Shown here: positions 1 to 5,677 of the stretch, piece after piece
Layout: every line of letters begins with the position of its first letter
Numbering within the stretch: the stretch's first letter is position 1
NCBI GenBank assembly: GCA_902803015.1
Contig: CADCOL010000098.1
Location: forward strand, 1-6,641
Source: an uncultured Lachnospiraceae bacterium
GTDB taxonomy: Bacteria > Bacillota > Clostridia > Lachnospirales > Lachnospiraceae
Length of the DNA stretch: 6,641 nt
Reading direction: 5' to 3'
Notes under the pieces: generated by a model
Told to the model about the DNA's origin: nothing
What the model saw: the letters and a program-made list of their open reading frames with translations, nothing else
Database searches by the model: none
Program-made: the position numbers and the translations under genes

Positions 1-418
1 CGTTCTCGTCTTTTTCTTCGGCTTCTTTTTTCGCCTTCTCCTCGGCTTCCTTCTTAGCCTTCTCGTCGGCTTCTTCCCTTGCCTTCTTGGCAGCTAAGAA
101 TGCTTCCTTCTGTTTCTCGGCAATTTCATCCGAGCGGGCTTCGGCATAAGAACGTACCGCCAGGGTTGCCTTCTTCTTTTGTTTTTCCTCAATGGTCAGT
201 GCGAAAGTACCGTCTTCGTTATCGATTTCTCCGATGTCGGTAATTCCGGCTGCTTCCAGAAACTCTATCAAATGATCTTTCTCGCGTTCGGGAACGCTTA
301 CGAAAGCCTCTTTTTCAACTTCAATTTTTCCTAAAACATCTACAAGCTTTGCACCGCAATCAGCACAAACTTCAAATCCTTCTCTGTATTCGGTTCTGCA
401 TTTCGGACAGAATGGCAT
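1..418 (-). CDS. Zinc-ribbon protein with Lys/Glu-rich repeat tail (3' end outside window)
   Basis: I do not recognise a specific function. The 139 visible codons begin at an ATG (416-418) preceded by a GAGGAAA-type ribosome site about seven bases upstream. Residues 4-21 hold two CxxC pairs (C4/C7 and C18/C21), a short zinc ribbon. Residues 31-80 look like a small mixed alpha/beta domain (FVSVPEREKDHLIEFLEAAG), loosely reminiscent of the DUF2007-type zinc-ribbon-linked domains of Clostridia; that resemblance is from memory and weak. From about residue 95 the protein becomes helical and very rich in K, E and A, ending in three 8-residue repeats (116-139) likely to form a charged helix. No stop occurs before base 1, so the C-terminus is unseen and a membrane segment there cannot be excluded. 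The gene lies 109 bases after nfnB, with a hairpin in between, so it may be a separate transcript. Confidence 0.85.
   Translation of the reverse strand, partial: MPFCPKCRTEYREGFEVCADCGAKLVDVLGKIEVEKEAFVSVPEREKDHLIEFLEAAGITDIGEIDNEDGTFALTIEEKQKKKATLAVRSYAEARSDEIAEKQKEAFLAAKKAREEADEKAKKEAEEKAKKEAEEKDEN
2..73 (-). repeat. Three 24-bp in-frame tandem repeats (8-residue E-A-x-E-K-A/D-K/E-K/N units)
   Basis: Bases 50-73, 26-49 and 2-25 are three consecutive 24-base units, each ending on the plus strand in cggcttc. They encode EADEKAKK, EAEEKAKK and EAEEKDEN. The array reaches the window edge, so the total copy number is unknown. The alternating acidic and basic residues fit a solvent-exposed charged helix. 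Confidence 0.75.
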
Positions 419-493
419 CTTTATTTCCTCAACTTTATCCAAACTATTTATTGCACATACCGCAATATATTTACCCAAACTAGTATTACTGCC
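419..493 (-). promoter_or_regulatory. A/T-rich leader of the zinc-ribbon gene; weak promoter candidate
   Basis: This spacer between the hairpin after nfnB and the ATG at 418 is A/T-rich. The best sigma-70-like pair I can find on the minus strand is TTGGGT (473-478) and TGCAAT (450-455), 17 bases apart, which is only 7 of 12 consensus positions. The ribosome site GAGGAAA sits just before the start. A promoter is plausible from the spacing and composition but is not shown by the sequence. Confidence 0.2.
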
Positions 494-513
494 CATCCCG
501 CAAAAGCGGGATG
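494..513 (-). terminator. Perfect 8-bp hairpin downstream of nfnB, no U-tract
   Basis: CATCCCGC and GCGGGATG form a perfect 8-bp inverted repeat around a 4-base loop (TTTT on the minus strand). It starts 14 bases after the nfnB stop codon. The position fits a transcript end or a 3'-end stabilising structure. The bases after the stem on the minus strand (GGCAGTAATA) are not T-rich, so a classic intrinsic terminator is not supported. Confidence 0.45.
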
Positions 514-527
514 AGCAATATAATCCG

Positions 528-1907
528 TTACTTACTTAAATATTCATGAATACCTGCAGCCGCAGCGCGTCCTGCGCCCATCGCAAGAATTACGGTTGCC
601 GCACCTGTTACGGCATCGCCGCCCGCGTAAACACCGTCCTTGGTGGTTGCGCCGTTTTCCTGTGCAATGATGCACTTTCTTCCGTTGATTTCAAGACCTT
701 TGGTCGTGGAAGAAATCAAAGGATTCGGGGAAGTACCGAGGGACATGATTACTACGTCACAGTCGATTACGAACTCGCTGCCCGGAACTTCAACCGGTCT
801 TCTTCTGCCGGATGCATCAGGCTCACCAAGTTCCATTTTAATACACTTAATTCCTTTTACCCAGCCGTTCTCGTCTTCGAGAATTTCAACCGGATTGGTC
901 AAAAGATTGAAGATGATTCCTTCTTCTTTTGCATGATGTACTTCTTCGACTCTGGCAGGAAGTTCCGCCTCGGAACGACGATATACGATATAAACTTCGG
1001 AACCGAGTCTTAATGCGGTTCTTGCAGCGTCCATTGCAACGTTTCCGCCGCCGACTACAACAGTCTTCTTACCGATCATAATCGGTGTTGAGGACTTCTC
1101 ATCGAAAGCCTTCATCAGATTGCTTCTGGTTAAGTATTCGTTTGCGGAGAATACGCCGCTTGCATTCTCACCGGGAATTCCCATGAACTTCGGAAGGCCT
1201 GCGCCGGAACCGATGAATACGGCATCAAAATTCTCTTTTTCCATCAGCTCATCGATGGTAACGCTCTTACCGATGATAACGTTGTTTTCAAATTTTACAC
1301 CGAGTGCTTTTACGTTTTCGATTTCCTTTGCCACAACGCGTTCCTTCGGAAGACGGAACTCGGGAATACCGTAAACAAGCACGCCGCCGAACTCATGAAG
1401 TGCTTCGAAAACGGTTACGTCATAACCGAGTTTTGCAAGGTCGCCCGCACAGGAAAGTCCGGAAGGACCGGAACCGATTACGGCTACTTTCTTGCCGTTC
1501 TTTTCCACATTGAGGGAAGGATGTACATTGTTTTCGAATGCCCAGTCTGCTACGAAACGTTCAAGTTTACCGATGGAAACCGCTTCGCCTTTGATTCCGC
1601 GTACGCACTTTCCTTCACACTGGGTTTCCTGGGGACAAACACGTCCGCAAACCGCAGGAAGCGAGGAAGACTCGTTAATGATATGATATGCAGCCTCGAA
1701 GTCCCCTTCTTTTACCTTAGAAATGAAATCCGGAATATGAATGGATACGGGGCATCCCTGTACACATAAGGGATTCTTGCAGTTTAAGCATCTGGAAGCC
1801 TCTTCCATGGCTTCTTCTTTGGAATATCCAAGGCATACTTCTTCGAAGTTTGTGGCTCTTACCTTGGGATCCTGTTCTTTTATGGGTACTTTCTTCATTA
1901 CGTCCAT
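528..1907 (-). CDS. nfnB: NfnB: large subunit of NADH-dependent ferredoxin:NADP+ oxidoreductase (GltD-like flavoprotein)
   Basis: NfnB carries the NADP(H) site and the bifurcating FAD of the cytoplasmic NfnAB complex, which couples 2 NADPH + NAD+ + oxidised ferredoxin to NADH + reduced ferredoxin. The 459 residues match the family length. An N-terminal iron-sulfur domain holds C40, C43, C48, C52 and then C87, C91, C97, C101. A dinucleotide fold follows with GSGPSG (145-150) for FAD. The NADP(H) motif GGGNVAMDAART (286-297) comes next, and the FAD-contacting AGGDAVTGAATVILAMGAGRA (428-448) closes the protein. The same fold serves as the small subunit of glutamate synthase, and databases often call this gltA/gltD. 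The nfnA gene directly upstream and the absence of a glutamate synthase large subunit favour Nfn. The ATG at 1905-1907 overlaps the nfnA TAA by one base (TAATG) and is preceded by GGAGG nine bases upstream, which favours it over the ATG three codons later. Confidence 0.93.
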   Translation of the reverse strand: MDVMKKVPIKEQDPKVRATNFEEVCLGYSKEEAMEEASRCLNCKNPLCVQGCPVSIHIPDFISKVKEGDFEAAYHIINESSSLPAVCGRVCPQETQCEGKCVRGIKGEAVSIGKLERFVADWAFENNVHPSLNVEKNGKKVAVIGSGPSGLSCAGDLAKLGYDVTVFEALHEFGGVLVYGIPEFRLPKERVVAKEIENVKALGVKFENNVIIGKSVTIDELMEKENFDAVFIGSGAGLPKFMGIPGENASGVFSANEYLTRSNLMKAFDEKSSTPIMIGKKTVVVGGGNVAMDAARTALRLGSEVYIVYRRSEAELPARVEEVHHAKEEGIIFNLLTNPVEILEDENGWVKGIKCIKMELGEPDASGRRRPVEVPGSEFVIDCDVVIMSLGTSPNPLISSTTKGLEINGRKCIIAQENGATTKDGVYAGGDAVTGAATVILAMGAGRAAAAGIHEYLSK

Positions 1908-2794
1908 TATTCGTTACCTCCGCACTGTCCGCAGCCGCCGTGATGCGTATCGCCCTCTTTTGCTGCAAGATAAGCTCTTCCTTCTTTGGTTTTATACATC
2001 AGCTGTCTCTTCATTGCACCGTCAAAATCAACCAGATGTCCGTCAAACTCGGGTCCGTCAACGCATGCAAACTTGATTTCGTCGCCAACCTTCAGACGGC
2101 ACGCACCGCACATACCGGTTCCGTCCACCATAATCGGGTTCATGGAAACGATGGTATGAAGGTCTAACTTCTTGGTTAAGAGGCAGACGAATTTCATCAT
2201 GATCATCGGTCCGATGGTAACGCAGACATCATACTTCTTTCCTTCCGCATACAGATCTTCAATAACTTTGGTAACCATACCGCTTCTGCCGTAAGAACCG
2301 TCATCGGTAGTAATATAAAGAGTTCCCGCAACTTCGGACATCTCTTTTTCCATAATGAGAAGATCCTTGGTCTTTGCGCCGACGATTACGTCCGCAGCAA
2401 CGCCGTGCTCATGCAGCCATTTTACCTGAGGATAAACCGGAGCGGTTCCCAGACCGCCTGCTACAAAAAGAATCTTTTTGTTCTTCAGGCTTTCGATATC
2501 CTCTTCCACAAACTCGGAAGGACGTCCCAAAGGTCCAACAAAATCATGAAAATAATCTCCCGCTTTTAAGGAAGTCATGCGATAAGTTGCCTCGCCGATA
2601 ATCTGAACCACGATTGTAATGGTTCCCTTCTCGCGGTCATAATCGCAAATCGTTAAGGGAATTCTTTCCCCGTCTGCATGAGAACGAACGATAACGAACT
2701 GTCCGGGTTCGCAGTTGTTCGCAACTCTCGGTGCTTCTACGACCCATTCATGAATGTTCGCAGCCAATTCTTTTGCTTCAAGAATCTTGTACAT
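1907..2794 (-). CDS. nfnA: NfnA: small subunit of NADH-dependent ferredoxin:NADP+ oxidoreductase
   Basis: NfnA carries the NAD(H) site, an FAD and a [2Fe-2S] cluster, and passes electrons between NADH and the NfnB flavin. It belongs to the ferredoxin-NADP reductase superfamily (also named sulfide dehydrogenase subunit). From the chosen start it has 295 residues. The FAD-binding stretch is RIPLTICDYD (44-53). The nucleotide-binding loop is GGLGTAPVYP (113-122). The cluster motif is D224, C229, C232 and C244, matching the spacing of the Asp plus three-Cys ligation known for Nfn. The tail ends in a CGQC pair (288-291). An in-frame ATG nine codons upstream (2819-2821) has no ribosome site and adds residues not typical of the family. 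The ATG at 2792-2794 has AAGGAAAG upstream and begins with the usual MYKIL, so I prefer it. It is translationally coupled to nfnB. Confidence 0.92.
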   Translation of the reverse strand: MYKILEAKELAANIHEWVVEAPRVANNCEPGQFVIVRSHADGERIPLTICDYDREKGTITIVVQIIGEATYRMTSLKAGDYFHDFVGPLGRPSEFVEEDIESLKNKKILFVAGGLGTAPVYPQVKWLHEHGVAADVIVGAKTKDLLIMEKEMSEVAGTLYITTDDGSYGRSGMVTKVIEDLYAEGKKYDVCVTIGPMIMMKFVCLLTKKLDLHTIVSMNPIMVDGTGMCGACRLKVGDEIKFACVDGPEFDGHLVDFDGAMKRQLMYKTKEGRAYLAAKEGDTHHGGCGQCGGNE

Positions 2795-2802
2795 TGTCTT
2801 TC

Positions 2803-2812
2803 TTTCCTTTCC
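2803..2812 (-). promoter_or_regulatory. Ribosome binding site deciding the nfnA start
   Basis: The minus strand reads GGAAAGGAAA, with the AAGGAA core about 9-10 bases before the ATG at 2794. No purine-rich site precedes the longer in-frame ATG at 2821, where the upstream bases are TTTATAATCAGTGT. This favours the 295-residue product. Confidence 0.7.
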
Positions 2813-2820
2813 GTAATACA

Positions 2821-2856
2821 TACACTGATTATAAATTCACCGCCGCAATGCGGCAG
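2821..2856 (-). promoter_or_regulatory. Candidate promoter for nfnAB (consensus TATAAT)
   Basis: A perfect TATAAT lies at 2828-2833 on the minus strand. Seventeen bases upstream is CTGCCG (2851-2856), a poor -35 element with 3 of 6 matches. A start of transcription about seven bases downstream would fall near the A at 2821. That gives a leader of about 27 bases containing the nfnA ribosome site and fits translation from 2794 rather than 2821. An inverted repeat fills the spacer between the two boxes, so it could act as an operator or as the end of the upstream transcript. The weak -35 keeps confidence moderate. Confidence 0.4.
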
Positions 2857-2860
2857 GGAA
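2826..2860 (-). terminator. Hairpin between the membrane-protein gene and nfnA, possible weak terminator
   Basis: On the minus strand an imperfect stem spans 2836-2860. The core GCCGC/GCGGC (2842-2854) closes an ATT loop. Outer pairs extend it to TTC/GAA with one mismatch and one G-U pair, about 11 positions per arm. It begins 17 bases after the stop of the upstream gene and is followed by TTTATAAT, a partly T-rich tail. It could end some transcripts of the upstream genes. The tail overlaps the candidate -10 box, so the element may serve both purposes. Confidence 0.4.
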
Positions 2861-2876
2861 ATATACTTAAGTTGGG

Positions 2877-4784
2877 TTACGGTGAAACTCTTGTATAAAC
2901 AAAATCACCGTTGTCATTCTGACGGATTGTTCCGTAATCTCCGGGATCCTTGGAGTTCACGGCATAAATCGAATAATTCGTTTTTGCCATGGAACCGCTG
3001 TACAGATCCTGGAAGTACTCGTTAATGACATAATAAACGGTACCGCGGATATCAATCGCATACTCACAGATAAACAGCAGTCTTCCGGGAGGCGTGGAAA
3101 CATTACCTTCCTCATCCACATTGCCGCCGAGGGAAATACGGTAAGCCTTCGCAATTTCCACAGCCTGAGCCTGCGAAACAACACTCTCATCCGGCTTATA
3201 AACGTAATCTCTTACGGTAATCTCACTCGGAATATCATCAAAGTTATAGGTTACAAAACGGAATTCACTCGATCCGACCGGCATAAGAATCGGATTCTTA
3301 TACATGTTGCTGTCCTTGGTAGGATCACTTCCGTCTGTCGTGTAGTATACGATGCAGTCTTCCGGAACTTCCACTTCGATGATTTCCGGCTTGTCAAATT
3401 CACCGGAATCCAGATTTACTACCGGAGGATCCGGCATCTGAACATTGATGGAAAAATCGCCTTCCGCAACCGGCGACATCAGACCGAACTGGTTGATGTA
3501 AATTGCCTTAATGAAGAATGCACCCTTTTCAAGATACAAAGGTGAAGTATATTCCATCGATTCGTTATCCGGCGTACTTCCGTCCAGCGTGTAATAAACC
3601 TTTCCGGTCGTATTTGCATCGATTTTCAAATAAATCGGATCGTCGTATGCGCCGGGAACCATGGAAAATGTAGGTTCATCCGCCAGATACTGCTGGAACT
3701 GATTTACAATCGTAGCATCGTTGCAATCCGAAAGCACTCGGTTAATGGATTCAAAATCTCCCATGCTCTCGTAGATATTAAATAACTTTGTATATGCAAC
3801 CAGAATATCCGAATCAAAATCGCGGATAATGTTTCTGTAGGTCAGAATCGCATTCTGTGTCTGGTTATTCTTTAAATAGTATTCCGCAAGCTGATACTGC
3901 AGGGAAAGTTCCTTGGGTTTCATAATGGATGCCTGCTCCATATAGGTTACGGCATGCGCATAATCCCCCGCCTCAAAGGATTTCTGAGCCATTTCGTATT
4001 TATACTCAAAGGAATTCTTTTTTACATGCTTGGAAATGGTAACACCGGCAACAATTCCGATTGCAATGACAACCACGGCCACTATAATGGCGATTACTCT
4101 CGCAACCGGATTATCTTTTAAGTTTGCAAAGAATTTACCCGCACCGGAAAAATCAAGCGCTTCTTCCACATCCCAGAAATCATCATCGAAATCATCGTCA
4201 AATTCTTTCCTGGTCTTGGGAACGGGTTTGGATGCCGTTTTCTGTTCCGGTCTTTTTGCAGCAGGTTTTGCGCCCTGTCCGGGCTTTCCGGCAGGTCTCT
4301 TTTTCTTGTTTCCCGCCATTTTCCGGATTTTTTCCTGGTCCAGTTCCTGAGTCGGAATACGTTTTTTAATTTCCTCCACGGGAATTTCCTGCGTCGGAAG
4401 TCTGGACGTATGATCGTCCAAACCGTACTGTCTTAAAAGTTCACGGTCCAGTTCGCCCTCATTGCTCTTGGAAACCGGCTTGGAAGCGGGTTTCCGAGAA
4501 GGCTTTTGAGCAGTCTTTACTCCATTGCCGGAAGTCTTCTTTGAAGGAGCCGGTTTACCTGAAGCATTCCTCGTTGCCGAACCGGATTTGCCGGACGAAG
4601 AATTCGCACTTTTTCTCGGAGCTTCTTTGGTTTTGCTGACGTTGGCCGCAACCTTGCTTAACGATTTTTCGATACTGAGTTCCACCTCAGGGTCAAAATC
4701 GGGCACATAACTGATTTCATAGCCGCACTTGCCGCAAAGAAACATTCCGTCTTCAATTGTAGCTCCACAATTAGGACAGATCAT
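2877..4784 (-). CDS. Single-pass membrane protein: zinc ribbon, basic linker, TPR-like repeats, two chitobiase C-terminal-type repeats
   Basis: The function is unknown. Domain order in the 635 residues: zinc ribbon with C4/C7 and C17/C20; a low-complexity K/S/P/A-rich linker (50-190) containing a 14-residue tandem repeat (128-155); an acidic patch (194-211, D/E/F/W-rich); one membrane helix (about 227-250); three TPR-like helical hairpins (about 262-355); two beta repeats (about 371-447 and 451-528) with YYTLDGSTP and YYTTDGSDP, as in the Fn3-associated/chitobiase C-terminal (CHB_HEX_C) families; and a C-terminal domain (about 532-632) that I cannot assign. There is no signal peptide. The natural topology is a cytosolic N-terminus and an outside C-terminus, although basic residues flank both sides of the helix. 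The ATG follows folD by 10 bases, and its TAAGGAG ribosome site includes the folD stop codon, so translation is probably coupled. No catalytic motif is evident. A scaffold or cell-surface sensing role is inference only. Confidence 0.9.
   Translation of the reverse strand: MICPNCGATIEDGMFLCGKCGYEISYVPDFDPEVELSIEKSLSKVAANVSKTKEAPRKSANSSSGKSGSATRNASGKPAPSKKTSGNGVKTAQKPSRKPASKPVSKSNEGELDRELLRQYGLDDHTSRLPTQEIPVEEIKKRIPTQELDQEKIRKMAGNKKKRPAGKPGQGAKPAAKRPEQKTASKPVPKTRKEFDDDFDDDFWDVEEALDFSGAGKFFANLKDNPVARVIAIIVAVVVIAIGIVAGVTISKHVKKNSFEYKYEMAQKSFEAGDYAHAVTYMEQASIMKPKELSLQYQLAEYYLKNNQTQNAILTYRNIIRDFDSDILVAYTKLFNIYESMGDFESINRVLSDCNDATIVNQFQQYLADEPTFSMVPGAYDDPIYLKIDANTTGKVYYTLDGSTPDNESMEYTSPLYLEKGAFFIKAIYINQFGLMSPVAEGDFSINVQMPDPPVVNLDSGEFDKPEIIEVEVPEDCIVYYTTDGSDPTKDSNMYKNPILMPVGSSEFRFVTYNFDDIPSEITVRDYVYKPDESVVSQAQAVEIAKAYRISLGGNVDEEGNVSTPPGRLLFICEYAIDIRGTVYYVINEYFQDLYSGSMAKTNYSIYAVNSKDPGDYGTIRQNDNGDFVYTRVSP
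3195..3434 (-). other. Second chitobiase C-terminal-type (CHB_HEX_C/Fn3-associated) repeat
   Basis: Residues 451-530 of the membrane protein repeat the pattern of the preceding domain: a proline-rich entry (PDPPVVNLDSGEFDKP), the hallmark VYYTTDGSDPTK (479-490), then a strand with PILMPVG and a closing FVTYN. This small beta domain is usually non-catalytic and attached to extracellular proteins. Confidence 0.7.
3444..3674 (-). other. First chitobiase C-terminal-type (CHB_HEX_C/Fn3-associated) repeat
   Basis: Residues 371-447 contain VYYTLDGSTPD (396-406), followed by YTSPLYLEKGAFFIKAIYIN, the typical strand pattern of this family. Together with the next copy it forms a tandem pair on the presumed outer face of the membrane. 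Confidence 0.7.
4320..4403 (-). repeat. Tandem 14-residue repeat with PTQE(I/L) core in the cytosolic linker
   Basis: Residues 128-141 (RLPTQEIPVEEIKK) and 142-155 (RIPTQELDQEKIRK) are adjacent copies with identical PTQE cores and a matching basic end. Each unit is 42 bases. Being the only patterned segment in an otherwise low-complexity K/P/S/A linker, it looks like a duplicated short linear motif. Confidence 0.75.
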
Positions 4785-4790
4785 ATTCTT

Positions 4791-4797
4791 CTCCTTA
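4791..4797 (-). promoter_or_regulatory. Ribosome site TAAGGAG overlapping the folD stop codon
   Basis: The minus strand reads TAAGGAG, where TAA is the folD stop (4795-4797). The Shine-Dalgarno AGGAG lies six bases before the ATG at 4784. This arrangement usually means translational coupling and places the membrane-protein gene in the folD transcript. Confidence 0.8.
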
Positions 4798-5640
4798 TCC
4801 GTTCAGGATTACACTGTCTACACAGTTGTTCATAAGCATCGCAATCGTCATCGGGCCAACGCCTCCGGGTACCGGGGTAATCTTGGAACAATGCGGTGCC
4901 ACATCGTCAAAATCAACGTCACCGCAAAGTTTCTTTCCTTCCAGACGATGAATTCCGACATCTATTACTACCGCGCCTTCTTTGACATATTCCGCGGTAA
5001 TCATTTTCGGCTTTCCGATTGCAACGATTAAAATATCCGCGCGCTTTGTCACTTCTTTTAAATCCTTTGTTTTGGAATGACAGATGGTGACCGTTGCATT
5101 TTCGCGCAGCATCAAAAGCGACATCGGTTTGCCGACAATATTGCTTCTTCCGATGATAACGCATTCTTTACCCGCAATTTCGACATTGCTGCGTTTTAAC
5201 AGCTGAATAATGCCGGCCGGAGTACAGGATACAAATCCCGATCTGCCGATGCACAATGCTCCGACATTTTCGGGATGGAATCCGTCCACGTCTTTTTTCG
5301 GTGAAATTGCAAGTAAAACGGCATCTTCGTTAATATGTTTCGGAAGCGGTAACTGAACAAGAATTCCGCTGACCGAATCATCTTCGTTTAGTTTGCGGAT
5401 TAAATCAAGCAACTCCGCTTCGGTGGTTTCTTCCGGAAGCTCGTAGGATAACGATTTTACACCGATGAATTCGCATGCTTTCTTTTTATTGTTTACATAC
5501 ACACCGGAAGCCGGATCGTTTCCGACAAGAATCACTGCCAGGCAGGGATGAATTCCCTGCTCGGCAAGCTCTGCAACCTTAACTTTCAATTCTTCTTTGA
5601 TTTCCGTGGAAATTGCTTTTCCGTCAATAATTTCGTACAT
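4795..5640 (-). CDS. folD: FolD: bifunctional methylenetetrahydrofolate dehydrogenase / methenyltetrahydrofolate cyclohydrolase
   Basis: FolD interconverts 5,10-methylene-THF, 5,10-methenyl-THF and 10-formyl-THF in the cytoplasm, normally with NADP(H). The 281 residues match the family length. The catalytic YxxxK is Y48/K52 in YVNNKKKA. The folate-site motif GILVQLPLP is at 92-100 and KKDVDGFHP at 115-123. The Rossmann-type motif GRSNIVGKP is at 164-172, and the second signature PVPGGVGPMT is at 256-265. The usual PCTP motif reads SCTP here (138-141), a tolerated-looking change because the Cys-Thr-Pro remains. The ATG (5638-5640) has GGAG five bases upstream. The gene follows fhs by 37 bases and uses the 10-formyl-THF that Fhs makes, so the two very likely share a transcript. 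The choice of NADP over NAD is family knowledge and is not read from the sequence. Confidence 0.97.
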   Translation of the reverse strand: MYEIIDGKAISTEIKEELKVKVAELAEQGIHPCLAVILVGNDPASGVYVNNKKKACEFIGVKSLSYELPEETTEAELLDLIRKLNEDDSVSGILVQLPLPKHINEDAVLLAISPKKDVDGFHPENVGALCIGRSGFVSCTPAGIIQLLKRSNVEIAGKECVIIGRSNIVGKPMSLLMLRENATVTICHSKTKDLKEVTKRADILIVAIGKPKMITAEYVKEGAVVIDVGIHRLEGKKLCGDVDFDDVAPHCSKITPVPGGVGPMTIAMLMNNCVDSVILNG

Positions 5641-5653
5641 ATCTGCTCCGTTA

Positions 5654-5668
5654 TGACTGTTTCAGTCA
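5654..5668 (-). other. Small inverted repeat between fhs and folD
   Basis: TGACTG and CAGTCA form a perfect 6-bp inverted repeat around a 3-base spacer (AAA on the minus strand) in the 37-base gap. No T-tract follows on the minus strand (the next bases are TAACGGAG, running into the folD ribosome site). It may be a minor mRNA hairpin affecting folD translation or RNA processing, or chance. Confidence 0.3.
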
Positions 5669-5677
5669 GTTTGTTTA

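Noticed and set aside
1..73. CRISPR or intergenic satellite repeats at the left edge
   Set aside because: The repeats are in frame, have no spacers and encode a regular Lys/Glu-rich helix, so they belong to the coding sequence.
546..1013. Plus-strand open frames across the nfnB region (also 1395-1769 and 1741-2076)
   Set aside because: They are antisense to well-conserved minus-strand genes, have no ribosome sites or recognisable motifs, and show the composition expected of shadow frames.
528..1907. Glutamate synthase small subunit (GltD) as the primary name
   Set aside because: The fold is shared, but no large glutamate synthase subunit is nearby and the gene overlaps nfnA by one base, as expected for the Nfn pair.
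2795..2821. Longer nfnA start giving 304 residues
   Set aside because: There is no ribosome site before it, the extra nine residues are atypical, and a candidate transcription start coincides with it.
458..2850. Shared ATTGCGG string upstream of nfnA (2846-2852 area) and of the zinc-ribbon gene (460-468 area)
   Set aside because: Seven bases shared between two spacers is easily chance, and the flanking bases do not align convincingly.
4030..4350. Plus-strand open frame with apparent hydrophobic stretches
   Set aside because: It is antisense to the membrane helix and the low-complexity linker of the membrane protein, which explains both its openness and its composition.
5641..5677. Tetrahydrofolate riboswitch before folD
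   Set aside because: The gap is only 37 bases, too short for that aptamer, and holds only a 6-bp hairpin and the ribosome site.
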